Source of the DNA: Toxorhynchites rutilus septentrionalis
Lineage: Eukaryota > Arthropoda > Insecta > Diptera > Culicidae
Direction of reading: 5' to 3'
NCBI RefSeq assembly: GCF_029784135.1
Contig: NC_073745.1
Span: 244,679,624 to 244,743,623 of the forward strand
DNA: 64,000 bases
Shown here: positions 1 to 11,628 of the stretch, piece after piece
Layout: every line of letters begins with the position of its first letter
Position numbering within the stretch: the first letter of the stretch is position 1
The notes under the pieces: generated by a model
What the model was told of the DNA's origin: nothing
The model's input: the letters and a program-made list of their open reading frames with translations, nothing else
Databases searched by the model: none
Made by a program: the position numbers and the translations under genes

Positions 1-150
1 CAACAACCAAACAAAATAGCCATTCTCAGGGCCACCAAATCATTATCAAAGAGTTTATAGATGTAATTCTTCAAACATATCCAAAATCAACAGATGGCTA
101 TCTGTAACGGAATCCTACGTCAACTATGCGGTCGTGTCTGGAACACAACC
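1..150 (+). mobile_element. Right end of an A/B-family transposable element (left part outside window)
   Basis: Positions 112-150 read CCTACGTCAAC followed by GCGGTCGTGTC and ACACAACC. The same right-end signature recurs at 8541-8585, 15886-15930, 38180-38230 and 51753-51790. As in the other copies it is followed by a run of T (159-166). Only the terminal part lies in the window. Confidence 0.55.
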
Positions 151-733
151 GTCCTGTGACTTTTTTTTCAATTTTCTTAAAAATAATTAATTTCTGACAT
201 ACATAACTTTAACCTATAAGTTTTCTCAGACCTTTTTTCGATTAAAAAAATTGTGGCTGGAAGATAGGTAAAATATTTTTCTATCGAATAGCTTCGATAA
301 CTCTATTCGAACAATTTTTTTTATTTCCAAAATTCTGTATATTTTTCTATATTGGCCCATGATCACGTTTCAGTCTATAACTTTTCTCTGTTACGATCAG
401 GGAAAAATGAATTATGTAGAAAGATGAATGATTCAATTCTCTATCTAATGAGCATAATTGTGAAAGATGTTACTTGATATACAATCAATTTATTTCAATT
501 AAATCAATTCATTATTCGTGAAATCCAGCAAGATGTTGAACGGAAACTTGCACGCAACAAAAATTTTTATCCGCTAATTTCACACAAGTCCGTAAAAAAG
601 GAACGCGAAACACGAGAAATCTCGTGAGCGGTCGGTAAATTGTTAAAAGTATGTAAGATATTTCGAAAATGTTAAATTAAAACTTTAAATTGTAATGTAG
701 ATTTTATCTTCATGCGTTGAAGTTACGTACATA
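151..733. other. No gene seen
   Basis: AT-rich sequence between the A/B-family end and the fold-back element at 734. I see no coding frame, RNA gene or recognisable repeat here. Confidence 0.4.
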
Positions 734-2310
734 CAGTGACTCAAATCCGTAATCGCACTCCACCATGCAGATCTCTTTTCCCTTCTTTTGAAAGTCGAAA
801 ACAAGCTTTCGGAACATTCTATTTAGATTCAATTATAGGGTCACATGAGAGTTAAATTGTTTGCTATCTGTTTTCAGAATAATGGTTTTTATTTCTCTAA
901 TAATGGCGAATGTATGTGCTAATGTATGAAAATTGACTCAAACTCATAATCATACGCTGGTTGAAATCTGTACTCGATTTCGAAGGCGTTGGCCAATTTT
1001 CTAATTCCATCATTAGTATGGTATCCCTTATTCATTGCATTCAACTATCTTTAGCTGTCTTTAGCCTTATCTACGAGATTTTTTGGTGTATTCGGAAGGT
1101 ATATTCTTCAATTTTTTCATTAATTGGTATTTAAAATCATTATTTTTAGAAATTGCATGGTTTCTGAATTTCCTACACAGATAACTTCCCTAGTTTTTTA
1201 CTGGGGTTGATTTCAGAAGATTGTGGAAGAATATCAATAACTTTCTAGTAATTTTAATGTTACCATGTACGAATTTCATATTCTTCTACACCATCGACGA
1301 AAACCAAATTCCTCATACATGCACTCTCATATCATCCCTCCACCACCACCATGTTTAAACGTTGATTTCAGATATTTTTTTTTTACGTATGATTCATCGT
1401 TGGCTTCCTACATACGAAACGACAACCATCGAAGCCAAAGATATCAAATTAGGACCCATCTATGGAATATCATCATATCAGTTAGATATTGATGTGTTTC
1501 ATGCTGTTTGGAATAATCAAATTGGAGTTACTGATTTTTATTTTTTTTTTTTTTTGCTGAGAAACGGTTTGCCCCTCTGTGCTCGGGCATTCAAGCTGCC
1601 CTTCCTAGGCACATTACAAACTTTTTGTTTGCTCAATTTGGTTTTTATCGATAGTGTAATGGATCAGAATGTTTACTTGAACATCCTAAAGGTGTAGCAT
1701 GTAGCAAAATGTGAACAAAATGAGATGGAATCGAAGGTTCAAGTTTTGCCAAGACAATGACCCAGAGCTCGAGGCATATAAAGTTCGCACATGGTTTCAT
1801 TACAATTACTCAAAAGTTATTGATATTCTTCCACAATCTTCCGACATCAATCCAAGTCAAAAACTAAGGAAGTTATCTGTGTAAGAAATTTAGATACCAT
1901 AAAATTTCTAAAAATAACGATTTTAAAAACCACTTAATGAAAAAATTGATAAATATAACTTCCGAATATAGCAAAAACTCGTAGATAAGGCTAAAGACAG
2001 CTAAAGATAGTTGCAATGAACAAGGGATACCATAACAAAGATAGAATTAGGAAATTGGCCAACGCCTTCGGAATCGAGTAAAGATTTCAACCAACGTACG
2101 ATTATGAGTTTGAATTATTTTTCATACATTAGCACATACATTCACCATTTTTAGAGAAATAAAAACTATTATTCTGAAAACAGATAGCAAACCTTTTAAC
2201 TCTCATATGACATTATAATTTTATCTAAATAGATTGTTCCGAAAGCTTGTTTTCGACTACCAAAAGAAGGGAAAAGGATGATGGAGTACGATTACGGATT
2301 TGAGTCACTG
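734..2310. mobile_element. Long-TIR fold-back element, TA-flanked
   Basis: The outer ends are inverted copies (CAGTGACTCAAATCCGTAA at 734 and its reverse complement ending at 2310), each next to TA. The inverted arms run inward for roughly 500 bp: the stretch around 1020-1080 (GGTATCCCTTATTC, CTTTAGCCTTATCTACGAG) reappears reverse-complemented around 1978-2035. Arms are diverged but continuous. The unpaired centre (about 1260-1800) contains only chance frames. TA flanks and CAG...CTG ends suggest a non-autonomous relative of Tc1/mariner/pogo elements; that class assignment is inference. Confidence 0.75.
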
Positions 2311-2431
2311 TATATTTTTAGCGAGTTTGATTGATGTAATCAATACATGCGAAAATAAACGAAATATCCGTAATAACTCATAATAACTAGATATACTAGT
2401 ATCTAGCATTTTAAACAACTTCAAAGTAATA

Positions 2432-2868
2432 CAGGTAAACTTCGATATAACGTACATTTCACTTTCAAAATTGTACGTTGTATCGAAGCATAATAAAGTA
2501 CTCACAAACGTAGTCTATAATACATTATTGTGTTACCGGTTTAGTAAAGTTAATGAACAACTTCAATCAGAAGACGAAGCCAGCCTTTCTTATGATGTTT
2601 CCCTCCGTACTGTTGATTGAAGCTTGATTCATTTAGAATCCGGATTCACAAAACCAGCTGTATTTCGGGATTGATTGAAGGTACAAAACTTGTTTTAGCA
2701 TCACAATACAGATAATTCATTGTTCTATCAGGAAAAAAAAATAGATTTTTTTTTTCCTTTACACTTTGGAAATGTGTACGTTATATCGAGGTAAAATGTA
2801 CGTTATATCGAATGACGTTATATCGAGGGTACGCTATAACGAGGGTACGTTATATCGAAGTTTCCCTG
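2432..2868. mobile_element. Short TA-flanked MITE (CAGGTAAACTTCG ends)
   Basis: Left end CAGGTAAACTTCGATATAAC and right end GTTATATCGAAGTTTCCCTG are inverted repeats next to TA at 2430-2431 and 2869-2870. The right end carries several extra copies of the motif ACGTTATATCGA. No coding frame. A 3'-truncated relative lies at 26365-26715. The ends resemble pogo/Tigger-type termini (inference). Confidence 0.75.
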
Positions 2869-5767
2869 TACATGGGACATGGTGGTGAGTGTTTGAGTGA
2901 AAAGCTCTAGTCTAATCCATTCATCGGAACATAATGAATGCATGGAATTACATCATATTTGATGTTCAACCATTGTTGAACAAATTACAACAATTAATCA
3001 AACACTTATAACGGTAAATTTTATGGCGGATGAAAATTTAGTATGGTCGTAAAATTTAGCACCCGGGCACGATGGAAGCGAGAAAATAATTTACTCAATT
3101 TGAAACCGCTTTTTAACGACTTTCATTCGCTTGATAATCGAGCGGATCATCTTCGAACTGCGAAAATTGAAATGAGATGAGGCATGGAATAATAATTCAA
3201 AGTGAAACTGGTAAATTTTTATGAATAGCTCAAGATAAATATAATATTTATAGTAAAAACAAGAGTTTTCCTCAATTCAAATTTGAAATTTGTAGTTTGA
3301 CTATTTGGTAAGCGTAATGCATTGATATATGAGTTAATACTTTTCGTACTTTTCAGATTGGAATGAACTTCTCAACCGAATCACATGCACTTCACTTTGA
3401 GTGTTAATGTTTTAATCTGGGAACATATTAGTTTAGTGAGGAGGCTCTCATGATTTATGTCCAATTTCATTGAACAACATATCGCGATAAAACATCCATA
3501 TAAGAATTCTCATTCTGATCACTCAACAGCCGAGCGTCGCATAGATCTCAATCGCCATGATGAACGCAGGTTGAAATATTGTAACATAGTTCGCATTTAA
3601 TCCACGCATAACTAGACTTAACATCTAATTAAGACTAGTTTACGACACGACCAACTTCATTTGCCGACACAAATCAAGCAACTTGATTCACCGAGCTTCT
3701 GCCGAGGTAGCAAAAGCAATCATCAACACTTTTGCGCTCAGTGAATGTCGCGTGGCATCCTTCCCCTTTGGTGCTCTCCGATCCGGCGCGATCGGATCAA
3801 TTGTCGAGCATTAGATTGTACGCCTCGGACCCGTAAACTCTCAACGCGTACGAGAGTGCCGGTTGTGCTTGGGTTGATTTGTGTATCTCCGGTGTGTCTC
3901 GGAGCGGCGGATTCTGATTGAGGGGCTGGGTCGTTGTCCCGAGCGGCTTCAAGTAGCCCACAGATCGACGGATCGATTTACTAGCATAGGGAGGGTTAGT
4001 TCCACACAATTTAACGATATCTCGATCGGGGTTCCTACATTTATCGCAAACGCTTGATGGTAATTTATTGTATTTTTGAAGCTACTTTATGTGCGTCAGA
4101 TTTGGAGCATCGATAGGAAGTCTACGGGGTACTGTTCGGAACAGTTGCCCCTAGTAGAAAATAACTGATAGGGGGGACAATATGTTATGTACTGGTAGAG
4201 GTGTTGGCCTTGAGTGCGTTATGGAACTTTAGAAAGTGTTATTATAATGGTGTTTACATTCAACGAATACATCATTAGCCTATATAGATGTGAACGCAAA
4301 TTAATTTCAGTGCAACGATTTAACCATATTACAGGCAAAGAGTTGCACTGAGAAACACATTGAACGTAGGACGAAACGCTCTCATCAACGGTAACAGTCT
4401 TGATGCAATCGAAAAGTTTGATATCAAGTTGCAGCTTCAATTGCACATGTTCCATCCTCAAGGATTACCGGTGTTCAGTTTTTTTTCACTGCGACTTTAG
4501 CAAAATCTAGATGTTTGCAACGTTCTTCTAGTTTATCTTCTTGTGCGGCTGTGCGGAACCTGTTCTTCGTTCAGCATCGCCTAGTTTGAAGCAACAAACA
4601 AGAGGGTAGTCTCCTGAAGAGCACCTTATAAATGTGAGACGACAGAGCAGTTCATGGTAAACAGATAAAACAGATACACTTTTTATTGAGGAAATGATCT
4701 GGAGAACGAGATAGGAGCACACACAAAAAAAAATACATTCAACAAAATATGACCGCAAAAATATTTTCAATGCAAATCAGAAAAAAATAAATTCGAGAGG
4801 TATTGCTTTGCCGTTTGTATTACTTAATGGCATTGCTTCAATAGAATGCATTTTTTCCAATCATAAATTTATGATACCAACCAAACAGAGCTTTCTTAGG
4901 AAAGGATCGTTTAACACGAGGCACACACTGCTGCCTGAGGAAACCTTCCATCCAGGGGAAGCGCAGATCAGAATTATGATCGATTCGAACTCGCTTCTGC
5001 CTAAAACCATCTATTAACAACACATATCAAGATAATTTCGCGAAAAGCGTCTAGCTTTTACTCGAGAACTGATCTGTTTTCGAGGATCAGCCTCATAGAT
5101 CCATTCACAGATGCTTTACCGCCGGCTTAAGCATCATTCCGACACAAACCAATTTCCTAAGGCAGGCGAAAAAAGAACCGCTTAGTTGGTAACGATGGGT
5201 TGAACGTGTCTAATTTACGCTGATTAGCACTGGGGCTGCTGCCGATGTGCAATAAACTTTTATTGCTAAGAAATGATGTAAGCGGTTGTTTCTCTTTTTC
5301 GACTACGACTTCTAAACTTTATTCCCACACTCAAAGTGGTGCTATTAGTAAATTTGAGCGATGGGCTTCTACTTATGGATAATATCTCAGATTCAAAAGC
5401 TTCTTAGGTAGTGTGAACCGCCATCGCAATTTCCACACTATGTAAATGTGTATGCGGACAGACGGCAGCATGCGAAGAAGGTGATAGACAGATGATAATT
5501 ATGAAAATGTGACTGCGCCTTACTGATAATAATGTTTCTCTTGTCTCTTTAAAAATTGAATTTTTCTTTCTCGCAGCAACCAAAACGCAAAAAAGGGATA
5601 GAAAACTTCGATTGAGTTTTTCTCAGAGTCTGATTATAGAACATGGGAGAACCATGCGTATAACGGCAGTATTCCCTCTTTTTCCTCTCAATGTTACTTG
5701 TTCACTTTTTTCTCAATGTCTCAGAAAATGAACAAACTAACCACGGTTCTTTCACTCGATTCACTTT
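2869..5767. other. Unassigned stretch with a GC-richer island at 3520-4060
   Basis: No supportable gene. Positions 3520-4060 are clearly less AT-rich than the surroundings. They include a perfect 7-bp-arm inverted repeat (TCCGATC...GATCGGA near 3777-3796) and a 70-codon frame on the - strand (3797-4009) without recognisable motifs. A TATA-like box and a short ATG frame near 3499-3560 are discussed as a finding. The island could be a solo LTR, a first exon or regulatory DNA; I cannot tell which. 4060-5767 shows nothing recognisable. Confidence 0.3.
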
Positions 5768-6993
5768 TTGACGTGGGACTACGTCTAACCGGAGTATATG
5801 GGGGTAAAATGAAAACCTAAACACAGAACATGCAGGAAAAAATGAAAGATTCCGAATGCTTATAACTCGAACATTTCTTGCTGGATCGGAAAGATGTTTG
5901 CATCAATTGATAGGGAATATTTCTACGTTTCTATCGCAATTAATAGAATGTTATTTTTCATTAGATAATCAATTGAATAACTGTAAAATGTTAAGCGTTA
6001 TCTAAATGCCCTAACTGCCTCATTTTGATTGGCCCGATCTACGGTTTCCCTAACACAGCCATCAAAACCAAGTAGCCTTGGGGAAATCGGCATTGTAAAT
6101 ACATGAAAGTATGGTGACTTTTGTTCTCACCGAAATGAGTTCCCTAACACAGACTTCAAAACCAAACAGCGTTGGAGAGATCGGCATTGCAAATACATGA
6201 AAGTCGGGGGTATTTTTGTTTCGACTGAAATGTGTTTCCCTAACAAAGACTTGAAATACATGGAGCTTAAGGAAATTGGCATTGCAAATACATGCAAATC
6301 GGGGGCATTTTTGTTCCGACTGAAATGTATTTCCCTAACACAGACTTCAAATCCATGGAGCGTGGAGAAATCGGCATTGCAAATACATGAAAGTCGGGGG
6401 TATTTTTGTTCCGGCTGAAATGTGTTTCCCCAACACAGAACCAAGGTGTTTGAGGAAATTGGCATTGCAAATTCGTGCAAGTTGGGGGCCTTTTAATTCC
6501 GACTGAAATGTGTTTGCCTAACACAGACTTCAAAACCAAGATGTCTGGGGTAATCGGCTCAGGAAATAAATGCAAACTGCGGGTACTTTTGCACTCGCTT
6601 GCCTTTGTGCAAGTGCCTGAAGTTCATCAAATCAAGTAAATTCGCGATTCGAGAAATACGTACACTTGAGAGATGTAAACTTCAGAAGGAAACGTAAAAT
6701 AAAATAATCGTTTGATAATTCTTCCGTTCACATATTTTTTCCTAGGCATCATACCAAACGTAAAAAGGACTGTCATTAAATTTACTTGTAACGAAGAACA
6801 TAACCTATCACAATGCATGAATTGACCTTATATGGAATTATACAATATTTTTACTCACAAAGCATATATTGATTTCAAATGAATTCGGGAATTGTTTCAT
6901 TCTATTAAAAATTCAATCAATACAAACGAATGATTGCTACACTAAGGTAGTCCCACGTCAACCTTGCGGTTATGTCATAGATATAACCCACCC
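5768..6993 (+). mobile_element. B-family element, copy 1
   Basis: Left end TTGACGTGGGACTACGTC at 5768 is matched by an inverted right end (GGTAGTCCCACGTCAA around 6946-6961), followed by the hairpin-like GCGGTTATGTCATAGATATAACC. The interior begins with AACCGGAGTATATGGGGGT and holds a 95-bp tandem array (6142-6560). It abuts an A-family element at 6999 through a short T run. No transposase is encoded, so the copy is non-autonomous or the family is of unknown mechanism. Confidence 0.65.
6050..6565 (+). repeat. ~95-bp tandem repeat array inside B-family element
   Basis: The phrase TGTTTCCCTAACACAGACTT recurs with spacing of about 95, 96, 95 and 88 bp (CCCTAAC or variants at 6142, 6238, 6333, 6428, 6516). 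Each unit also has CGGCATTGCAAATACATG and TTTTTGTTCCGACTGAAATG. Long overlapping open frames on both strands here are products of the repeat, not genes. Related arrays lie at 26060-26360, 30570-30830, 37735-37860 and 44920-45430. Confidence 0.8.
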
Positions 6994-7377
6994 ATTTTTG
7001 ACGTAGAACTACGTCTTTCATTAAGGGTGCCAAATCAGAAAACAGGTCACGTTTTTATGAAATAAAGTTAACGTTAATAACTATTTTTGCCGCGAACGGA
7101 TTTTAGCGATTTACATACTAAACGAATCGGAAATTCTCTAAGATTTGTTTAATATGCTATACATCAGAATCCCCTGGTTTGTAAATGGTTAAAATTCATG
7201 AAAACTTTGGGCGTTTCCATTTTTCCATACATTTGTTCTGTCCATTTGTGTGCTTTCCCGAACAGAGCTGTCAATAACGAGCAACTTATCGACGACCAAC
7301 GAAGGGGAAATCGTGAGATTTGAAGTCGCCGTGAACAAAGGAAAAGTAGAAGAATGAAGGGGAATATTTGCCTTGAG

Positions 7378-7414
7378 TATAAACAGAGGATCTCGCTGAG
7401 GCAAACTTTCATTC
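7378..7414 (+). promoter_or_regulatory. TATA box plus arthropod initiator
   Basis: TATAAA at 7378-7383 is followed by TCATTC at 7409-7414, an exact match to the arthropod initiator TCAKTY. The A at +1 (7411) sits 33 bp after the first T of the TATA box, the canonical spacing. It lies 187 bp upstream of the ATG at 7598. Confidence 0.55.
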
Positions 7415-7597
7415 GGCATCGGACTGTTGAGCAATCCAGTTCATTTTGCTTTCGCTGCGCTTCGATCTAAGATTGGACCCCACCAGCGGTAATCCGACTT
7501 GGATATCGGCGTTTGCTTTTTCTGTTCGTTTTTCGCGTTATTCGTATCGTGTGTTTTTCTTTCCGCGTCATAAATTGAACGCTTCACGTAGTGTGTG

Positions 7598-7834
7598 ATG
7601 AGCAAGAAGAAGAGGAAGACAGGCTCGAGCCCTGCAAAAAACGAACGCATTGCCAGGGGCAATAAAATTTCGAGACAAGCGTCATCTAATGATGTTGGTG
7701 GAGTAAAAAGCGCTGAACCGAGCCTTCGCGAGTGTGACACCGCAACGAACAACAGCAAAATAGGCGATTTCGGCGCGTCGGTAGAAAATGTAAACGGCTT
7801 CTTTGGTGCTTTTGAGAATGCATCAATGCATTGA
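7598..7834 (+). CDS. Small basic protein of an A-family element, function unknown
   Basis: A 78-residue frame starts at the ATG at 7598, the first ATG after the promoter at 7378-7414. The N-terminus is strongly basic (MSKKKRKTGSSPAKNERIAR), like a nuclear-localisation or nucleic-acid-binding tail. The rest is polar and Ser/Asn-rich, ending GFFGAFENASMH. No catalytic motif is seen. Local base composition is richer in GC than the flanks, as expected of coding sequence. It may be the start of a longer element protein (gag- or ORF1-like) lost by truncation. A 151-codon frame on the opposite strand (7441-7896) is probably its shadow. I do not recognise the family. Confidence 0.35.
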   Translation: MSKKKRKTGSSPAKNERIARGNKISRQASSNDVGGVKSAEPSLRECDTATNNSKIGDFGASVENVNGFFGAFENASMH

Positions 7835-8585
7835 ACTGACGTTATGGCGAAGCAGGCGTTAAGGTTATGCTCCAAAAAATATTTGGGGAGTACCAAGCAT
7901 CTTGAATGTATTACTGGAATGTTATAAGTTATTTAGGTTTAGGTCAACTAGGATTGTATTTGCGCTAATATTGATCATAATGAAGCATTGCTGCTGTTTT
8001 CGAGGTTGTTGATATTAACAAAAAGAGTTTATTTCGCTTGTTTAGTCATCAAGAAAGTAAATGTCGTTCTGGAGTGTTGTATGTGATTAGGTTTCGCTTA
8101 CCAGTAGCAAAAATTCCTCCACTAAGGGTGACAGGTGCGTTTCTCTCGAGCATGAGAAAGTAACGCAACTTTTTTTGAGGCCAGTAATATTAACAAAAGC
8201 GTTTCTTTTGAGAATAGCGCCAAGTGATGAGAAGTATTTGTATTCCTATTAGCTTCAAGCCACCAATGTATGGTTCTGTATGCATGCTATAGCGAACGCT
8301 TGATTTCTTTGAGGCAATACTAAATAACATGTAGAATGATATTTGATACTTGCAAGTGTTGTCATCAGCTAGTGTATTGTTTAGCAAGGGCAAGAATGAA
8401 TCATCAATCAATTATCGTCAACTGATTCTACAATGAAAAACCATTTCAAAGATTATTCTACTAAGCAGTTGTTTCGAAAATTTCACAGCATTATAGAATA
8501 ATATCCGAAGGTATAAACAAGCGACTTATATAAAATAACAGCGTAGTTCTACGTCAACAATGCGGTCGTATCTTGGACACAACCA

Positions 8586-10560
8586 CCTATAATTTTTTTT
8601 TCGCTTAAGACATATACAGTAGAATTGGTAAAACGCGTAATAAAGGTAACGAATAAAATAAATAGTTTTTTTCCGATTTTACTCACCGTTCACATTATCC
8701 CACGATGCAACAAGTAACAATTTGGCGTCTTTATTCGATGTCACATTGCATCGAGCTAGGGGTATAAATTGTTCTGTTCTGTGATTTTAGTTTTATGTTA
8801 ACTCTGCCAAAACAAGCTTGTGTGAAAATTTCTAGGGCTTATTGGTGACATTTTCGGATCGATCATTCAATTCTCACGAATTCGTGCAATGTCTCCGGAT
8901 GGTGGAATCAAAGTGTCACATGTTCTAAGTATGATGTGAAAAAGATATTTTATTGCGTTGAGAGCTGCATTTTTCCGTTGCAATTCGAAGGTGAGAATTT
9001 GTTCCGCTCCAGTCACAACAGACACGATTCGGTTGCCTTTCTGCGGAAGGATACAGCACCTTTGTGTATTCTTTGGGAATGATGTTTTTGGGAACGTTGG
9101 AGATGTAAATATGTTAAGATATACTGCAAGGAATTTTCGGTATTTGATTCAGTTGGAAAGTTACAGCCAAAAGTATGAAGTCACCTCAAGGTATATAGTA
9201 TTGCTATTCGAACTTTTAAACGCGTTTTTCTCGAAAACATGTTTCATCAACTGGTGGTATCGATATCTCAGAATCTACTCGACCGAGTTGGCTGAAATTT
9301 TTATCGGCCTGTAAAAAATTAATTATCTAAAGCGTTACATAGCCGTTTTTTATATCTCATTTTTCGATTTTGCATGAACTTCTAAACAGCCATTTTTAAT
9401 GAAAAATTACCTTTTTTTAACAAAAATAGCCATCATTTTGGGAATTTTTCGAATTTTCAAAAACCCCTATGTCCAAAAGTTTCAAAATATTCATTGGAAT
9501 CCGTTCAGAAACGATACCACCAGCAAGGTACCGATTTTAAGTCAGCATCTACGCATCCAGCTATCAACAGCGTAATAATTATTATTCGTGCACTCAAAAA
9601 ATATACCTTAATATATACCTCAACACTACACTTTTTTTTCAACATCCGAAAAAAAATCACGAAAATTCATTATTATCCGACCTTCCAGACCTTCCCCCCT
9701 CAAACTTCATACAAAATATATTAACAAAAATATGATTGGGCATTGTTCCACTCAGTGTTCCCGCCCTGTTTCTTAATTATTTTTAGTATCTTTGGAGGTT
9801 TTTTTATTCGCAGTATACTTGTCGGATCAAGTTAGTATTTCATTATAGTCTCGGAGAAGAAGTACGATAAATATCTGATACCAGTTCACCTTGTCCAAAA
9901 ATGCCAAGAGAAATTATGAAGATTGTTGGATGCCATTTGGACACTTTCTATCGCATAAAAAAATAATCTACAGCATGTTATTGAGACTAGGAATCGCTCA
10001 GAGGACGCTCGTGATCTATGCGATCGTCCTCTGCCTGGATTACGAAAGGTGATTCAATGTGTCATATCAAATATTTTGCCCAATTTAGTACCTTCCATTA
10101 GGAGTGTCCAAAGACCCCAATATTTCTGCAACATCCATGGGGAGATCAGTGATGTTTTGCATGCATGCAAATTCTTTTCCTTTTTTTACTATGTGCCTTC
10201 ATTGTACATAAATTAAGATCCCTACTTTCATACCCACCGCCAGGTATACAACCATAGAAGAAGAAGGACAATGATTAGGAGCAGGGTAAATAAAAGTTTA
10301 GCAGCTGACTAATAGAGATATAGGAAATCCACTTGTGGCGAAACGGGTAAATAAGTAATGTTATTTGCTGGATATAAAAATGTGGAACTATGTGAAACAA
10401 ATCAGTTCTTACCATAAACTCATATAAAAATGGAAAGAATCTAAAAACATCTTAAACATTCACTAAATGTAGTTGGCTATCCTCTAACGAACATTTTTCT
10501 AGCATACCGTCTACAATTATGTATACTGAACTCAACAACAAGGCGACTATCATTTTATAT
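8586..10560. other. No gene seen
   Basis: A 118-codon frame at 8958-9314 lacks recognisable motifs and reads into AT-rich repeat-like sequence. A weak inverted pair, CTGGTGGTATCG (9250) and CGATACCACCAG (9512), suggests another old mobile element. Nothing firmer can be said. Confidence 0.3.
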
Positions 10561-11628
10561 CCTGTTGTTTAAAATGTTCATAAAATTTGTTTGACAACTG
10601 AGGTTCCATTTTTTTATATTGTCGTATTGATTTATTTGTTTTTTATAGTTTTACACTGCCTCGAGACAAAGGGCGCTATATTTTTTATATTTTTTCTTGA
10701 AGGCTGAGGCTTTTTTACATAACATACACATATACATATCTGGGAGGCGGAGGCGTTATTTTTTGGTTCTTGAGTTTGTTTTTTCAAAATTACCCGATGG
10801 TCTGAAAAATCATTGTTTACCCCTTTCTTCCACAACAAAAACTCATAACTGTTGAACTACTGAACCGATTTAAAGCCAATAAGCTAGTCTCGTCCAAGTC
10901 CAAGGTACTTGGCACTTGGAAAAAGGTGGATTTTGTTTTCGTAATTATCGATTGTAATTGTTTTTCACAGTTTACGTTTCGGGACCAATAGCACTGTATT
11001 TTTTATATTTTTTCTTGAGAGCTGAGGCTTTCGCACATAGCATTTAAGTTAAGATTTTTCAAAGTCAACATGTTTTCCGTTTTCGTTCAATATTCCCATG
11101 CGACTACACCACATCTATGCGACTAGAACCCAAATTTTACGCAAGTGTGATATTTTTTCAAAGAATATGAACTCATTGGCTTCAAATTCGTATATCGATC
11201 ATGTAAATCGGCCCCCTAGTTTAAAAGTCATTAATTTATGAAAAAATCGTTTTTAGAAAAAAGGGCAAAACTGAACAAAACAAGAACAAAAAAAAACGCC
11301 TCTCTTATATTTGGATATGTTATGTAAAAAATCCTCAGCTTTCAAGAAAAAATATAAATGGTCTCGGGCCTTTGTGCCCGGGACCATGTAAACTATAGAA
11401 AACATATACAATCAATATTTACAAAATCAAGAAACATTTTTTTCAAATATAATATTTTTCCAAAAAAATGGCTTTAATTTGATATGTCGATCATCTGAAT
11501 CGGTTCAGTAGTTCAAAAGTTATGATTTTTTGAAAAAAGTCATTTTTGGAAAAAGGAGAAAACTACCAAAACTACCACTTTTCACGAAAATCTGAGAACC
11601 AATATATCGGTTTGGCATGGAATGGCTG
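10560..11628. mobile_element. Truncated copy of long fold-back family C
   Basis: The right end (CGGTTTGGCATGGAATGGCTG, ending 11628, next to TA) is the same as the ends of the elements at 55612-57259 and 61191-62285. Interior phrases such as TCTCGGGCCTTTGTGCCCGGGACCATG and GTAGTTCAAAAGTTATGA are shared. The matching left terminus is not found, so the left arm is incomplete. Open frames are chance. Confidence 0.6.

Larger units (their letters stand above)
6999..8585 (+). mobile_element. A-family element, copy 1, with promoter and small ORF
   Basis: Left end GACGTAGAACTACGTC (7000-7015, a perfect 16-bp palindrome) is preceded by a T run. The right end is GCGTAGTTCTACGTCAAC (8541), then GCGGTCGTATC...GACACAACC and another T run. 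The sequence after the left end (AATCAGAAAACAGGTCACG, ATGAAATAAAGTTAACG) is shared with copies at 14763, 30320-31278, 37315 and 51195. The interior (7340-7840) differs from the other copies and contains a core promoter and a basic 78-residue frame. Confidence 0.65.

Noticed and set aside
6050..6565. Possible CRISPR array
   Set aside because: Tandem 95-bp units are continuous repeats without unique spacers, in a eukaryotic transposon context.
6127..6575. Overlapping 73-117-codon frames on both strands
   Set aside because: They run through the 95-bp tandem repeat and contain repeated peptides; the same artefact appears at 26034-26441 and 45167-45485.
7441..7896. 151-codon frame on the - strand
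   Set aside because: Antisense to the promoter-linked basic frame at 7598-7834, with no motif of its own.
8958..9314. 118-codon + frame
   Set aside because: No motif, and its second half is AT-rich repeat-like sequence.
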